A DNA stretch of 64,000 nt from Cephalotus follicularis (taxonomy: Eukaryota; Streptophyta; Magnoliopsida; Oxalidales; Cephalotaceae). Of this stretch, positions 11,941-25,800 are shown piece after piece. The translations under genes and the position numbers were made by a program. Every line of letters begins with the position of its first letter. Positions within the stretch are counted from its first letter, which is position 1. The notes under the pieces are model-generated. The model was not told the origin of the DNA, did not search any database, and saw only the letters and a list, made by a program, of their open reading frames with translations. Location of the stretch: NCBI GenBank assembly GCA_001972305.1, contig BDDD01002241.1:133199-197198 (forward strand). Direction: 5' to 3'.

Positions 11941-13955
11941 TCATAAAACGTATAAAGCTAACTTGACGCTAGAGGTCTCTCATGTTAATTGGAGCATGAG
12001 TTTATTGTCAGGGGCTTGTGTGTGCATGATGTTCTTTTGTTTTGATTTTCGTTTTATCTTTTTTGCCCCTATTGCTCCGAGCCTGATGAAAAATGCTGCA
12101 AATATACGGACAATTACTCACTTTTTGGATTGTAGTTTTTTAAAAGTGGTGAATGTAAACGCTCGGTATCAAATTATGACTCTTTGAGGAATCTTTTGTG
12201 TGCTCTTCTATTGGTACTGAAACATTTGTGTATCATGTTCCCTCTAATTCTTTCTTGTTTGAAAGAGTATACTACCAAAAAATGAAGCATAATGTTTGGT
12301 GAAAACAGTATAAAAGTTCCTACGGTTTAACCTTGTATGCATATTAGTGATTAGAAATTCAGAAGACATAGTCATCGCGCCCAACTCTAAAGATACATGT
12401 AAATATCGAGTATTGAGAGGGAGGGAGGGACTTAAGGTGGTGATTACGGAGCAAAGTCACCACTGAGGTTCGAGGAACAGTGATATGCTTTTAGGTCACT
12501 AAGTCATTCCTTGTTTACATAATTCTCTTGTTTTTCATCAATTTTTTCTCATATATTTCAATAAAATGGTGTTTGCTCTTAATTTACGGGTTATCTCTTC
12601 TCAATGTTGTGTTAAATTTAATGTAATCAGAGTCGACAAAAAATATGAGTCGATGAGGTGTAAAATAGATCATATATTGTAACTCACATTGGTAACTTGA
12701 ACGGGAACAAACTTGAGGACAACTCTTAAGAGTTAATGTAGACTTCAGTTAGAAAGAGCTCAGGGGAACTCAAATGTGGAATCTCGGAATCGGACAGGAT
12801 TTTGAGTAGGGTAATTGAAGACTGAGAATTCAGGAGGGGTAAAGAAAGTTAGTAGTGCAATTTACATTGCTTAATACTTATGAGAAAGACTAATTTCTCA
12901 AATATATGAAATAATCATGCCTTTTAATCTCAACAATGTGTGATAAGTGTCCCGTTTTCAAAACAAATACCACTCAAATAATAAACAACTTTCTTCGCTG
13001 TAATGATTGAATAATGTGATAATAAAAAGATATATACAACTTAATACCGAGTCTCACGATAAATCAGAAGTTAGTATGACAAAATTTAATATCAGTTATT
13101 ATGACAAATCAGAGAGAAGTATCATACGGATGACTATGAAAAGAAAGAAATTAGATATATCTCATTTTGATATTACGTTAAAATTTATTATTTAAAACAA
13201 GAAAGAAGAGTTTATATACCGCTTATGTCCTTTATTTTTTACGGAGCCAAGTTTTAAACTTATCAAAGATCTTTTCTCTCTATTATAAAAGAGAGAGTTA
13301 AGAGGCTCTTCGTCATTCATTTTCAGGGTGCCGTATCCAACGCAAAGCTCGAGTTTAGTTTCCATCGTTTGCAAATATTTATCGCTTCATCAAAATAAAA
13401 AATAAAAAAATCTAGTAATGGGTCCAGTAGATTTTTTAACTTCAAAGGTGTACGGACACCAAGTCATTCAATAACACAACCCAAAAGATGCCAAATATTC
13501 GTTATGTTGGACCCGAGTCGGCTATAGGGTAAGTCGGTTTGAGACAATTATTTGTTGTAGATTTCTGAAATTACAATTTAGCCCCGCTTAAGGAAAAGGA
13601 CTTGTTCTTCTAATACTATCTGTGTAAGGAAAAGAACAAGAAAAAGGTGTATATACTACTGCTGTCTGCTGCTAATATATATTTCCTAAGTTTTCGCTGC
13701 CGTTTTAGTATTTACTAGGAGAAGTCCCAAGTTGAAAAGGAAGGAAGCTTTATAGAGAGAATTTGGTGAAAGTATGGTTTTTTCTTTTATGTTTTGTTTA
13801 GGGACATAACAGGTTGTTTTTGCTTTTGTTTTTTTAACTGTTAATGTTAGATTAGGTGTTATTATCTTTTTACCATTTATAGGGTGAAAATAAATTCTTA
13901 AAATCAATTTAAACCCAATTTTGATACGAAAAGGATTTCTTGATATCTTATTCTT
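11941..13955. other. Intergenic stretch, nothing recognised
   Basis: The 3' flank of the OXS3-like gene, then AT-rich DNA up to the MADS-box promoter. Short open frames occur on both strands without protein-like composition. Confidence 0.5.
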
Positions 13956-13960
13956 ATTTA

Positions 13961-13968
13961 TATATAAA
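13961..13968 (+). promoter_or_regulatory. Candidate TATA box of the MADS-box gene
   Basis: TATATAAA, 53 bp upstream of the ATG at 14014, followed by a CT-rich stretch typical of plant transcription starts. Confidence 0.55.
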
Positions 13969-14013
13969 GCTCTCTTTCTTTGGTCTGTTTAGTATTATTA
14001 GCGGCGTGAAACA

Positions 14014-14478
14014 ATGGGTAGAGTTGTTAAGAAGAAAGTTCAAACAAAAGGACAACTTTCCACAACATTCACTAAAAGACGCAAGGGTTTGTTCATAAAA
14101 GCTGCAGAATTGAGTCTACTTTGCGATGTTAAGATCGTCATTCTTGTGGAACCAATTAACGAGAAGAAACGTAAAAGAAAAGAATTATATTCTCTTGAAC
14201 ACCCTTCTTTTGAAGCTATCTATGAAGGTTTTCTTAACGGGGACGTTCCTCCTGATGTTGATGTCAAAACGAAAAACATCATGATGTCTCTTTATGAAGA
14301 AAACAAGACACTGGAGAGGGAAAAGGGGACCAAGAGAGGCGACGGATATTGGTGGCAAGTTGAAGATTTTGACAAGTATCAGTCAATTGAGGAGTTTGAA
14401 TTAATTGTAACTAGGATGCAAAGCTTGAAGAAGGACGTGGAGACCAAGTTGAGTATATCTCAAGAATGGTACTACTAA
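14014..14478 (+). CDS. Type I MADS-box transcription factor, single exon
   Basis: 154 codons without introns, as is normal for type I MADS genes. Residues 1-60 form the DNA-binding MADS domain: MGRVVKKKVQ, FTKRRKGLFIKAAELSLLCDV and IVILVEP. The domain departs from consensus in its first helix (VQTKGQLSTT where most members have a RITN or KIEN-type stretch). SLEHPSFEAIYEGFL resembles the F-G-HPSVE motif that follows the MADS domain in the M-alpha (AGL61/AGL62-like) subgroup, so M-alpha is my best guess. The rest is a charged helical region with no K-box. Members are often expressed in female gametophyte or endosperm; nothing in the sequence tests that here. The frame stops at 14478, but a neighbouring frame stays open with protein-like composition to a TGA at 14672-14674, so the C-terminus may have been cut by a frameshift (see findings). 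Confidence 0.85.
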   Translation: MGRVVKKKVQTKGQLSTTFTKRRKGLFIKAAELSLLCDVKIVILVEPINEKKRKRKELYSLEHPSFEAIYEGFLNGDVPPDVDVKTKNIMMSLYEENKTLEREKGTKRGDGYWWQVEDFDKYQSIEEFELIVTRMQSLKKDVETKLSISQEWYY

Positions 14479-14674
14479 ACATGGTGATAGTAGTAGTCGG
14501 TCTAAACTTGACAATAATATCACTTTCAACGATGACAATAAGCATGACGTTCATTGTGATACTTGTGGATTTGTGACTGCTGTTATTGGTGTTAGTCACA
14601 ATTATTATGCTGGTGTTGATAACTTTGATATGGTAGATCTTAAGTATCAATCTCAGAGGCTTTTCTTTTTATGA

Positions 14675-15522
14675 TGTCATGTTTCAATATTTATATTACG
14701 TTGAAACTTTTGTTTTGGTTCCAAAAGTTTTATTACTAAGATAATTATGTGATTGCTTGTTGATACATGTAACGATCAACTATCATTCTTACTGTAGAAA
14801 TTAGTTGGTTTTTGCTTTTTTAGGCCAAAAGGCTCAAAAAAACCTTAGGTCACCTAATTTGATATTCCAATTTGTTAAGTATGACTCAATAAAAACAAGA
14901 CGTTCAAATCTACAAACTAAACATTTTATAATGGTACGTTTACAATTGCATATATAATAACCATATTAAATTACCATATACAATTACCTTGAACAAAAAA
15001 TGTTAAATAAGAGATTTCCCATTTTATCTATTTTCATCACCTTTGCCTTCACTTCCTCATGTCTTTACATTCAAAGGCTTAACTCATCAACTCCTATCTT
15101 TCCATACACTTGTGTAGGATACCTGAATCTCCATGTTTGAGTTAAATAATAACTTAAATAGTCATAAGTTGTCCAATTATATAACTAAAATGTAAGTCAC
15201 TTTTTTAACATCGATAAATTAGTCTCTACCATCTTTAAAACAAATATAATTAATTTGTTAAAATAGCCTATAACTTTTTTATATCCCTTTGACTTTATAA
15301 CAATCCCAAAGTAATCCTCAATAATAATGTACCTTTAACATATGTGTGTATAATATACGTCACTCACATTAGTATTTTATTTATAATAATAAAAAAATAA
15401 ACTAATTTATTAACTAACTAAAGACGTGCGCTTCTACACGATGTATATATAACAATTTAAACGATTTTATTCTCATATATTTTTATTTGAAATTAGTACA
15501 CATAATCCACAAAAATACACAT
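14675..15522. other. Intergenic stretch, nothing recognised
   Basis: AT-rich DNA between the MADS-box gene and the hAT-type MITE. No supported feature. Confidence 0.5.
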
Positions 15523-16100
15523 AGGGCTACAAGTGAGCCGAGTCGAATCGAACTTAGACCTGTTTAATCTCAACTCGTTAAGATTTTATCGAGTTTAAGT
15601 TCGAGTCGAGTTTTTAAAGAGTTTAAAAATATTATTCAAACTTGATTCGTTAAGATATTATCAATTTTGAGTTTAAACCGAACATTTAATGAGTTTAAAA
15701 AATCAATATTAGAATTCAAATAAATAAGAAATTTAAAAGTTAGAACTCGACTCAAACTATACTTGTTATGATTAATAACTAAAGTTTGAGTTAACTTTAT
15801 TCTAATTTTTCTCTAATGAAAAAGTTATAAATAAATAAATATCAAATCAATATATGATAGAATTTATATAATTAATAAAATAGGAAAAAAATTTAAATAT
15901 TATAATCAACTATTAACAAGGCTTTAATCGAACATATAATCAAATAATTAACAATCATCATTACGAATAAACGGTTTATGAACGTTAACAAATCGAGTCT
16001 ACCACTGTTCAAATTAGACTCGTTAAACTATTGAGTCTTAAACACGAACAAACTATTATCAAATTAAGTCACGAACGATTTAGTTCGTTTACAGCGTTAA
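15523..16100. mobile_element. hAT-type MITE, degenerate
   Basis: Starts AGGGCTACAAGTGAGCCGAG and ends GTTCGTTTACAGCGTTAA; the ends are imperfect inverted repeats. The flanks ATACACAT (15515-15522) and ATATACAT (16101-16108) match at 7 of 8 positions, which fits an 8-bp hAT target duplication. The interior is rich in CGAGTTTAA and CGAGTCGAG motifs typical of this common plant MITE type. No coding capacity. Confidence 0.6.
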
Positions 16101-16856
16101 ATATACATAAAGATAACATCAAATAGTAATATAATATGCTAGTATGAGATATCAAACACAATTATTATTCTCATATTATATAATATTTCAAATACTAGAA
16201 TTTCCTACAACCTGCTAAAAGCATTGGACGAAAATATTGAGATATAAAAGACATGATAGATAAGTCTTCGTAAGTGCCAAAATAACGGGTGAACAGAAAA
16301 AACGGACACAAATTTAGCGAGTACGCAAAGGGGTTTTGCCTCACTTATGGAGAAGTTAGGGAGTGATCTCAAATGTGAAAAACAGCCACAGGTTACGTAA
16401 TTTTAATTACATAAATCAATTAATTTTTTTTCTTCTTTATGTACAGCATTTAGAGACTACAAAAGCAACATAATACAACATGAAAATAACTAAGAAATAA
16501 AAACATGTACAAACCGAAAGGACGAGCTTCACTAAAATTGAAGCATCCTTATCGAAGAAGCAAACTACAACCTATCTAATACACAATCACGTACCATTAC
16601 CCGACTAATAGTAATTTAACTAGAGGTCCACCAATCACCAGAATACTTCACCGAAGGTACTTGAAAATCATGTGAGCCATTCGCAGAATGAATCTACAGT
16701 TTCATAACAGCTCAAAAAATGTCTCCAGTGTTGGGAAAAACCTCGGTTTCTGCATGTAAAAGGAGTTATATTCAATATCTCAGTAAAGAATTATCCTTCC
16801 CAATAAGCAGCTTAATGCTTGAGCCGACGTCCTTTCAAATTCATATGGTGGACCAT
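16101..16856. other. 3' flank and likely 3' UTR of the myosin gene
   Basis: Lies downstream of the myosin stop codon (read on the minus strand). No second gene seen; the 3' UTR and polyadenylation site must lie here but I cannot place them. Confidence 0.4.
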
Positions 16857-19800
16857 CTACTTCTGAGGCTGGACCAGAAACCTTGCGCATGGATATTCAG
16901 ACAAGAAAGTTGGGAGTTCAATATCTGAAGGATCTATTGCAGGAATCGCCATATCTATATCTTCAGTAGAAAATGGGATGCTGCAATGAAAATATTTTGC
17001 ATTAAAAACACAAGCTACTGCACTGACTATATCTAAATGATCTCTACAGCATTGTTAATTAGGCCTCTGTGTGCACGGTTCGGTTCTTTGATGTGAAAAC
17101 ACCGAATCGATATGTTTTTTTTTTTATAAATTTCTTTATTATTTGTAATAAATATAACATATATTTTGAGTAAATTAAATATGTACTTTATAAATTATAA
17201 TGTGTTTTATATAACATATATTTATAATTGATAGTATAAACGATTTGGTTCGGTTTTTTCGAGTTTTTATTTGTTCAAACCAAAACCAAATCGATTAGCT
17301 TCTTTTTTTTTATTTAGCTTTAAAAAACCGAACTAAACCAAAGCGAAACGACTGGTTTATCCGATTCATATTGCATGTTGCATTTTCTTCATTTTTTGAA
17401 GCAAAAGCCCTAAATGAATGAAAGATGGAAATCAATTTTCTCATCAGTGATAGTTTCTATTCATTGATCACCATGTCAGTATCATGCAGGCAGGCAAATC
17501 GTCAAAGACAACACAAAAATATTTCTCGTTCTCCTTTAGGTGAATTCAATTGCAATAATCGAGTGCAAACACCTAGATACTTGTGTGCCAATCTACCTAG
17601 CACTAACTAAAATCTTAAAGCTTGATAGAATTTGAAACCAGCGTGATACCTCAGATCATCATCCAAAAGGAATGAATTTGAGGTTAGATTCTGGTTGTCG
17701 TTGTTCAATATCTCCCTTATTTGACCAACCACCTGCAGAACCACATTATGTTCAGAAATCAATGGCAATCCAAATTATCCTGACAATGGGAGGTACTCAA
17801 GACCCAACTTGCCTCATTTGACACACTCTGAGTGCCATATTTGTCATCCCAGTACATAGTACTTATTCGATAGATTTGCCTAATAGTCAATGCCTATCAA
17901 GTATCACACAACAAGAAGAAAGTCAACATTGTTTTCTAAATAATTACAGGCACATGACAGGGAGAAGATAATATAGACGAGAACTATATAGAGATCATAC
18001 CGGACATAGATCCTGCCGGATTTCGTCAAGAGATTTTTTCCTCTTCTGATGAATTACCTGAATAGATTTTGAGCAATTATATAAGAAAGAAAGAGTGCAC
18101 CAGTTGATAGTTTCACAGATCAAATAAGAACAGGCTTTATACCAGAAACCCGACAGCTTGTCTAATATAGTTAAGCTCGTGCCAAGACGTTCCTGCATAC
18201 TAGATTTTATAATAGTTCAGACTAAATAAGCATCGAGTTCAACCTGAGTAGAAATCACATGCCAAGTGAAGATTGTAGTTACCTCCTCCTTTGCACCGAC
18301 AATCCATTTCTCCAATTCTGCTAGACCAGATTTTACATATTCCCCATTAGAAAATGTACAACATTCACGACGGAGTAGAAGACTAAAAGAAAAGATCAAC
18401 TCAATAACAAAGCATAAACTAATTACTCATTCCATTATGCATATAAATAACTAAATAAAAAGCTGTTAGACTAACCTGTTGAAAAGTGATATATTGATGA
18501 AAGAGAAAACCTGGGTAATGAGCTTACGGATGAAAAAAGTGGGCACCTGAATGCATATTGATTTAGATCAGAAAAGTAATCACAAACATATGCCTACAAG
18601 CTATACAATTTGTTTAATGCCAGAGTGATAAAGGGAGAGTACATTGCACATACATAATTCTCGCGTAAACGACCCATAAGAGAATCAAGGAATTTGATGA
18701 TGCCATCCCATTGACTATTAGGTGATGGTTGAGGCAGCCCGCTAGGTGATTTAGATGATTTCCCAGCATGTACTCGAGCAGTTTTAGGTATCTTCCAAAT
18801 GATAACAGACCATAAAATATGTAGTCAATATCCATCGTCACATCGTAAAAATTTTAGCATTAAAATGAGAGAGTGAATCCAATCAGAAGATAGTGTTTCC
18901 AAGCAAATAGAGATGATACATGTGATGGAGTTAGTAAGCCTCACAAAAATTAATATCTTCAGTAGATGACTACAATTCCAACTCTACACATGTAGTCCTA
19001 GAGTGCTAAAACCTTCACATAGGCAGTCCAAAGCCTGGATGAAAGAGGTCTGAGCTTGGCTGATGGCTAGAGTTAAGGCTAACATTATACGAACACAAAA
19101 TCCTCGTTGAAAAAGGATTTATGTATCCAACCCTAACTAATTTTGGAATCAAGACTTTGTTGAGTTCAATTATAGATGAGAGAACATTTCATATGATAAT
19201 CCCAACACAAAGAGAATGCAATTCCCAATATGCCACCCTAATCTCTTGTCAAATAAAATAACTAATTTTAAAATTAAGAATTTCTTAGGAACTCCTATCC
19301 AGATCAGAAGAAGCTAAACAAACATACGGAAGATAGAGCATTTGATGAAAATAACTAACAGAAACTGGCTAAGTAGTGCTAAATCAAGCATAGAAAAGAT
19401 GTGTAGCACTTCTATTAAGAGCATTGATTTAAAACAAAATTTGAGAAGTAGCTCCTTCCACATTAGTGGCCACAGGAAACTGGCTAGGTAGCTCAATTGA
19501 CTAGAAAAATATTTAAAAATGTCTAGCAGTCCTACTAAGAGCAATGATTCAAAAAAGTATTGGGAAGTAGCTCCTTCCACAAGAGTTGCCACAGAAAAAT
19601 ACGGAAACAAGTGCAACACTTATATTAAAAGCATCTGACTTAAAATAAATTTTGGGAAGTAGCTCCTTCCTCATTAGTTGACACAGAAACTGGCTAGAAA
19701 GCTCAATCGGCCGAATGAATATATTAAAAGGTGTGTAGCACTTGTATTAAAAGCATCAACTTAACATTAATTTTAGGAAGGAGCGCCTTCCACATTAGCT

Positions 19801-22800
19801 GCCCCAGAAAACTGGTCCAGTATCTCAAACAACTGTAGAACTATATGTGCAGTACTTCTACCAAGAGATTTTATAATATAATATAATGGTCAATAGCTCC
19901 TTTCAAGTTGGTTGCTACTCCATGATTTATCAAGCAATTTAATGCCTCAAAATAGAAAATTTCATAACTTGATTTTGCCAAGAGCCTAACTCTAAAAAAC
20001 CATGCAAATTTTTTATTTGTATAGGTTAAAGCATCAGTAAACAATTTAGTGCCTTAAATTAAATTAAACAAACTCCTAACTCAAGAATGCAAAACTTGTA
20101 ATCTCTATCGAAAGAATGATTTGAGATCTATAAACTGAATCGGAAGCCAGATTTAAGTGAATATTTGGGTAATCACTACATAATGAAGTTGCTATACAAT
20201 TCTGTGGACCATTATTGTGGACACTTTTGTAGATGCATCAAAAAGTACTGCTTGAATTAGTATATATTAGGAGAAAGCAGAACAAAGAAGAAAAAATATA
20301 TGTACTGGATCATGGTTGGGCATGCATTCTCGAAAATATACTTAAAATCAATCCAAAATAGCACTCACTTGAATGCATAAACCCAAGAGTGGTGAAAGTT
20401 CTTTCTTCAAATTGTCGCGTATCAAACCAAAGATCTTCTCCACACAAGCTGTTAATTGTTGTTTGAAGAGTATGGCAGGATATCTTGCTTCTACATGTGA
20501 CACACCATCTTCAAAACCAATATATTTAAAAGGAGATTTTAGTCCCTGTGGAAGTGTGCAACAAACAGTAATTAGCTAGACCTCCAGCAAAAGTGATTTA
20601 GGATGTAATCAAAATAGCAAAAAGCACAAGGGAGTGGATAACTACAGACGGAAGTGAGGTACCATTACACTTTAGTTTACTGTAAAAAAATGGCGTGTCC
20701 TTACAGTATAAAATGTACCAGTTTCATAAAATATAAACCAAAGCATTGCACCAAGTATTGGAAGACACGAAAGCTTTTATTTATTACTAAATAAGAACAT
20801 GAAAAGTAGGGTCAGTCCACAATCCTATAATTATCTTCAGACAGTTACTCGCCAGCCCTCTCCCTTGAAAAGAAAACATGTTGTCTCCTAAGACATACAA
20901 AATATCAAGATAATATTCAGAGGGAAAAAGAGAGAAAGGAATGAGCAAATGTGAGACAATAATTCATCAATAGCCACAAAAAAGAAGATGATAGACTTTG
21001 CCTCCAATAAAAGTATATTAAATAATGACTTTACATTGTAAGCACAGCCAAATAATTTGATTAAACGATAATTAATGCTTTGAAAAACAGTCTCAGGTTG
21101 TGAGCCCCATTCATTCTGGTGGAACTGCTCTAAATCATACCTAGGAAAAGAAAACTTTTGTTCTTTGTTTACCAAGACTCTCCGCTTTCAAGTCTAAATG
21201 AGTGGTGATTGGCGACAGTAATTTTTTTCATTAAAAAAAAAAAACTCAAGTTAGGGAATTTAGTCAGCTTTGACAGAACTCAAATCGAAAGTAAGGAGTA
21301 AAACTATTGTGTGTAGAATTGCCAAATGTTTCTTGAAGATGAAATCAAGAAACATGCACTTACCGAAAAGGGGATAGAAGCCAAAAAATAAACAAGAAAT
21401 AAAAAACACAAGATGGAACACAAAACAAAATTCCAACACAGACAACATACAACTATTAAGGAATTCTAATTGCCAGAATCTGTGGCAGCTTACATGTGCA
21501 ACCCTTCCAGATAACCCAGAAGAGCCTGCAGAACGTTGAGTGATTGTGGTAAGAAAACCATTCGATCTCAAATTCCTCTGCAAGAGGCAAAGAAGTGCCG
21601 AGGCATTGGATAGCCAATATGGTAATGTGATGTTCTCATCCCCCACCTGAAACATTAGTATGGCACAGTTGATAAAACAAACTTACACAACACAAGACTA
21701 TAAGCCAGGAGCCAATAAATCCTTGCTACAAATAAGTATTACTGAGCTAAATGCTTACATATAATATCAGGTAACCTAACAACACCTGAATAAAAAATAA
21801 GATAACAACACCAAAAACAACAAAAAAAAAAAATTAATATTATGAAAATGTATGAAGAGACCAGCAAAAGATTGACCTTGAGAACATCATTTATTCCCTC
21901 TATTATGAAGTCGAATATAGTCGTCCGCTCTGACTCAAAGGAATGCCAATGAAGAAGGCATTTGTATATAATACATGCTGCCAGCGGTTTACCACCTTTA
22001 AAACCCATACCTTCTTTGATACACCTTGACAGGAATTCATAGTTATCCTGAAATTCCAAAGTTCTGTCTAAGCCCCATGAATGAAAACTTATGCACCAAG
22101 AAAATGACAAGTTTTGAATTCCATGACTGTAAAATTGGTAATCACTTTGCCTATAACAAGATTCAAAAGCAATAAGAAAATCACAGCGACTCTCGAATGC
22201 CTTTGAATGTGAAAAAACAATACAAAGACAAACCTGGTGTCTATCTGCAGTTAACTTTGATCGACGTGTATCTGAGAAGCCTTGTGAAAAAGGTACAAGT
22301 TTTGATGGTGTAGGCGACTCCTGCAACAAAAATGAATATACAACGTGAAATGACAGACACGCGCACACACACACACACATACTTATATTACTTATACAAT
22401 ATGAGAAGATATTACAATAAAACACTAAAAATCATATCTTACATATGCCTGCTTCCGATCGGTGCTTGGGAGAATTAGAGCACTGGAGTATCTCTGTTTC
22501 ATATTTACCATAGGAAGCCAACAGCTCTCATCAGATCCAAAGCAAAGCTTAAATACACACAGACACACATGGCAAGTATTCCAACTCATTGTATTGATAA
22601 GGTTGCATTTACTGATATAACAACTTACATCCGAAAATGTCTTTATGAAACCAGGCCGGTTTCCCTTTGGAGATGCACTCAATGCTTTTTGTCGTAGGAC
22701 ATGATTTTCATCTTCTAAAAGTGAGAGCTTCTCCCCAAGGCTATCATTTAAGAGCAGCAGACATAAGAAACTAGGATTTAAAAGCCCAACAGATGCAGAA

Positions 22801-25800
22801 ACTAAATAAACATGTTCACATTTTGTGTCTGCTTGTATAAATTCAATGGACAACTCCAAATGAAGATAACACTGACCCAAATATATACCAATGACTAAAG
22901 CAAATATGTGAGCAAACTTGAACTATATCTATTAACTGGAAACACAAATTATAAAAATAATTTTCACAAAACAATACCTTTGTACATTCTGTTGAAGCTG
23001 AGAACACTTCTGTTCAACTTCCCGCAACCTTTCAGTGGTAGAATTACTATCTTTTTGTGCCTTGATAAGCTCAAACTCCAGGGCAGAGTTCTTTTTTTCC
23101 AAAGTCTCCAAAGAACTCTGTAAAAACAAAAGCAACAGTTTTTTTTTTTTGTGAAAAATCAATTTCGAGATATAACAGAAAAGGCTATTGAAAAAGGAAA
23201 AAAAAAGTCAAAGAAGCTTTGATGGTATTCCAAGAAATGAAAAGTCAACAATGCGTCATGCACCAGACTGATGGTTGAGGGTTTACATTGAGGAATATCA
23301 AAAATAGAAATTACCAAATTTCTAACTACACAGAATACAAATTTGCTAGAACAAGAGACCATGATCAAGCAAGATTTAGATGAGAATTACAAAGTGCAAT
23401 AGAGATCCAAATTTTAAGCTTTAACCTGGCTCAAAGCAAGTCAAAACCTGATAGTTTCAGAACATGAAACTATAAGTTTTGGCAAAGTCCAAGGATACAT
23501 TAATCACAGCAGAAGGAAGGGTCTCGACAATTTCAAAACATAAATAGTTCAATAAAGTTTTCCCTTGAAGAGATCAACTGCAGGACACAAGTAGTACTGT
23601 TTTCTAGGGAATCCATAATATTCAAAAACAAAAGTAAAACTAAATCAACGAAGATCAAACTACTCGCCTTTAATAATGCATTTTCCTTTCTAACTTCCAT
23701 CATTGCAAGAAATTCTCTTTCCAAAGCAGATTTCTCCCTCACTGACAATTCTAATTGATTTTGCAGCACCGAATTTTTGTCGCACTCATTAATTGTAGCC
23801 AACTTAGCTGCATCCAACTCCAGTTTCAAGGATTCCAACATCTTTTGAAGTTTGGAAATTTCAACTGATTTAGCCTCTTCGTTAGAGACCTGCATTTCAA
23901 AACGCCAGTAAAATAAAGAACTCCAAAGCAATTACCCAATATAAGAAATCTAGACTATTAATACATTATAGTGAAGCTCATTCAGATATATTATTAAAAG
24001 AAAAATTAACTGTTATTTTTTGCTCATTTCTCATTCTGCCCCAAGAAGTAGCAGAAAAACGAGAGTCACCAGTATCCCGTGCAAAGGCACTTTACACTTT
24101 TTACTTTTTGCTTTTAAGGCATTCTTCCAGTGGTTGTTTTAATATCATATTTGATACCAGAAAGCTAAAAACACAATAGAAAGAGTCACCCATTCTCAGA
24201 AGGAGAATATTTATAGAAACTGAAAAGATCCTTAAAAAAAGGAAGAAAAACTTCCAAAATACTTTAACAGAATTTATTATATCACTTTAAGCAAAGCAAA
24301 GGAAGAAAATAGTACACCAAGAAAAACCCATACCCGCAATCTTTTTTCCAGATGCAACCGCCATGTGAGTTCGTCCAACTGCTTCTCAAGTTTATTTTTG
24401 GCTAAACGCAACGCACCAGCTTCATTAGCCTCCTGCAAGAAGTACAAATTTAACATGTGATTCCAGGGAAAGCCATGGGTGTAAAGACAAAAAAATAATA
24501 ATAATAACCAAATAGTCAGTACAAATCCATATAAAAGAAATATTATATCTCATACTTGTTTAAGCTTCCGAAGCTCTCGTTTCGCCATTTTCTGCCTCCA
24601 ACGACATTGTATTGCTATGATAGATGTTTGAAGATGTCGGAAAGCTGAGCGGAACTTATGAATCCTCCAGTGAGCCTAGAGATATTAATTTTAAATGTCA
24701 CTACAAGAAAGGAAGTGGTGGCCAAGCAACAAACAACCAGATATTTGCACAATATGGAACAGGCAATCAGCAAGAGGTGAGAATAACATTGTAAGAGACA
24801 AATAAAGTACCCATTAGAAAACTTATAATATCAAATCTTCCACCACCAGACATGCATCCATGATTAGCCAACACTGACATTGGATCAATATAATAGGTAC
24901 TTCTGAGATGTCACATTCAACTGTGAATAAAGGGGAAGGTGATGCAGACATTGAATAAGGAATATAGTTACACTTCTAGCAGTAATTGCTATTTTATTAA
25001 TTTTGCTTTTAATTATAATTGGTGGCAGAATGGTTAACTCTGCAATTCCTACATATTAGGATTATTCTATCACATCTAAATAGTGTAGGGAATTCAACTC
25101 ATCTAAACCTAAAGACAAAAGCAAGGAATCCTTGATGGATCTACTGAGCTTATTTATTTGCTCAACCTTTTATGTTATTCTGAAGTCCAAGTTAGTCTTT
25201 ATATGTAGTCCCTAGTAGTATAAGGTAGTCCAAGAATCTATAAGTACCAAGGTACTCTATTGACTTTACAAGGTTTTAATTATAAGAATGATGATATGAG
25301 TTATTTAATTATTGAAGGCCTGAATGCCTAGCTAGTACACACACTCTCTCTCTCTATTCTCTTGGATTTTTTTATATTTCTTTGCACCTTTTCTTCACTT
25401 CATCTTCCATCAAATTCTCTACCATACAGCCAGACCTGGTATCTCAATTTCCAACCCCCAAACCAGCGCTCCTTTCTTTCCCAGCCACCTCCAACACTCA
25501 AACCTACATTCTAAAGTCTTCCATGTGGCCAACACCAACTAGTTTAGGGAAAAGCCTAAGTTGAGCTGAAGTTGGGAATCCTAGGTCCAACCCTAGCCCA
25601 GCACAAGGCATTTTGGAGGACATACAAATATAACAATTTGTCCTAGGTTTATGTTGCAAGTCTAGAATAGCCTAGAAATTTCTATATCTACATTTATCTT
25701 GGAGTCTAAGTTGCTGTTTTCATGTCAATGTATTTTCTCCTTGGGAGTACCAAGTCTTAGCAGCACAAGTGATAACCCAAGAGTCTCAAAAACCCTTATG

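Noticed and set aside
17995-18199. A minus-strand frame starting [15 protein letters not shown]
   Set aside because: It reads exon 34 in the wrong frame. The correct frame gives [19 protein letters not shown], which joins both neighbouring exons.
21739-22425. A 228-codon minus-strand frame in the myosin region
   Set aside because: It is exon 28 read through flanking introns; only 21877-22047 matches the myosin family.
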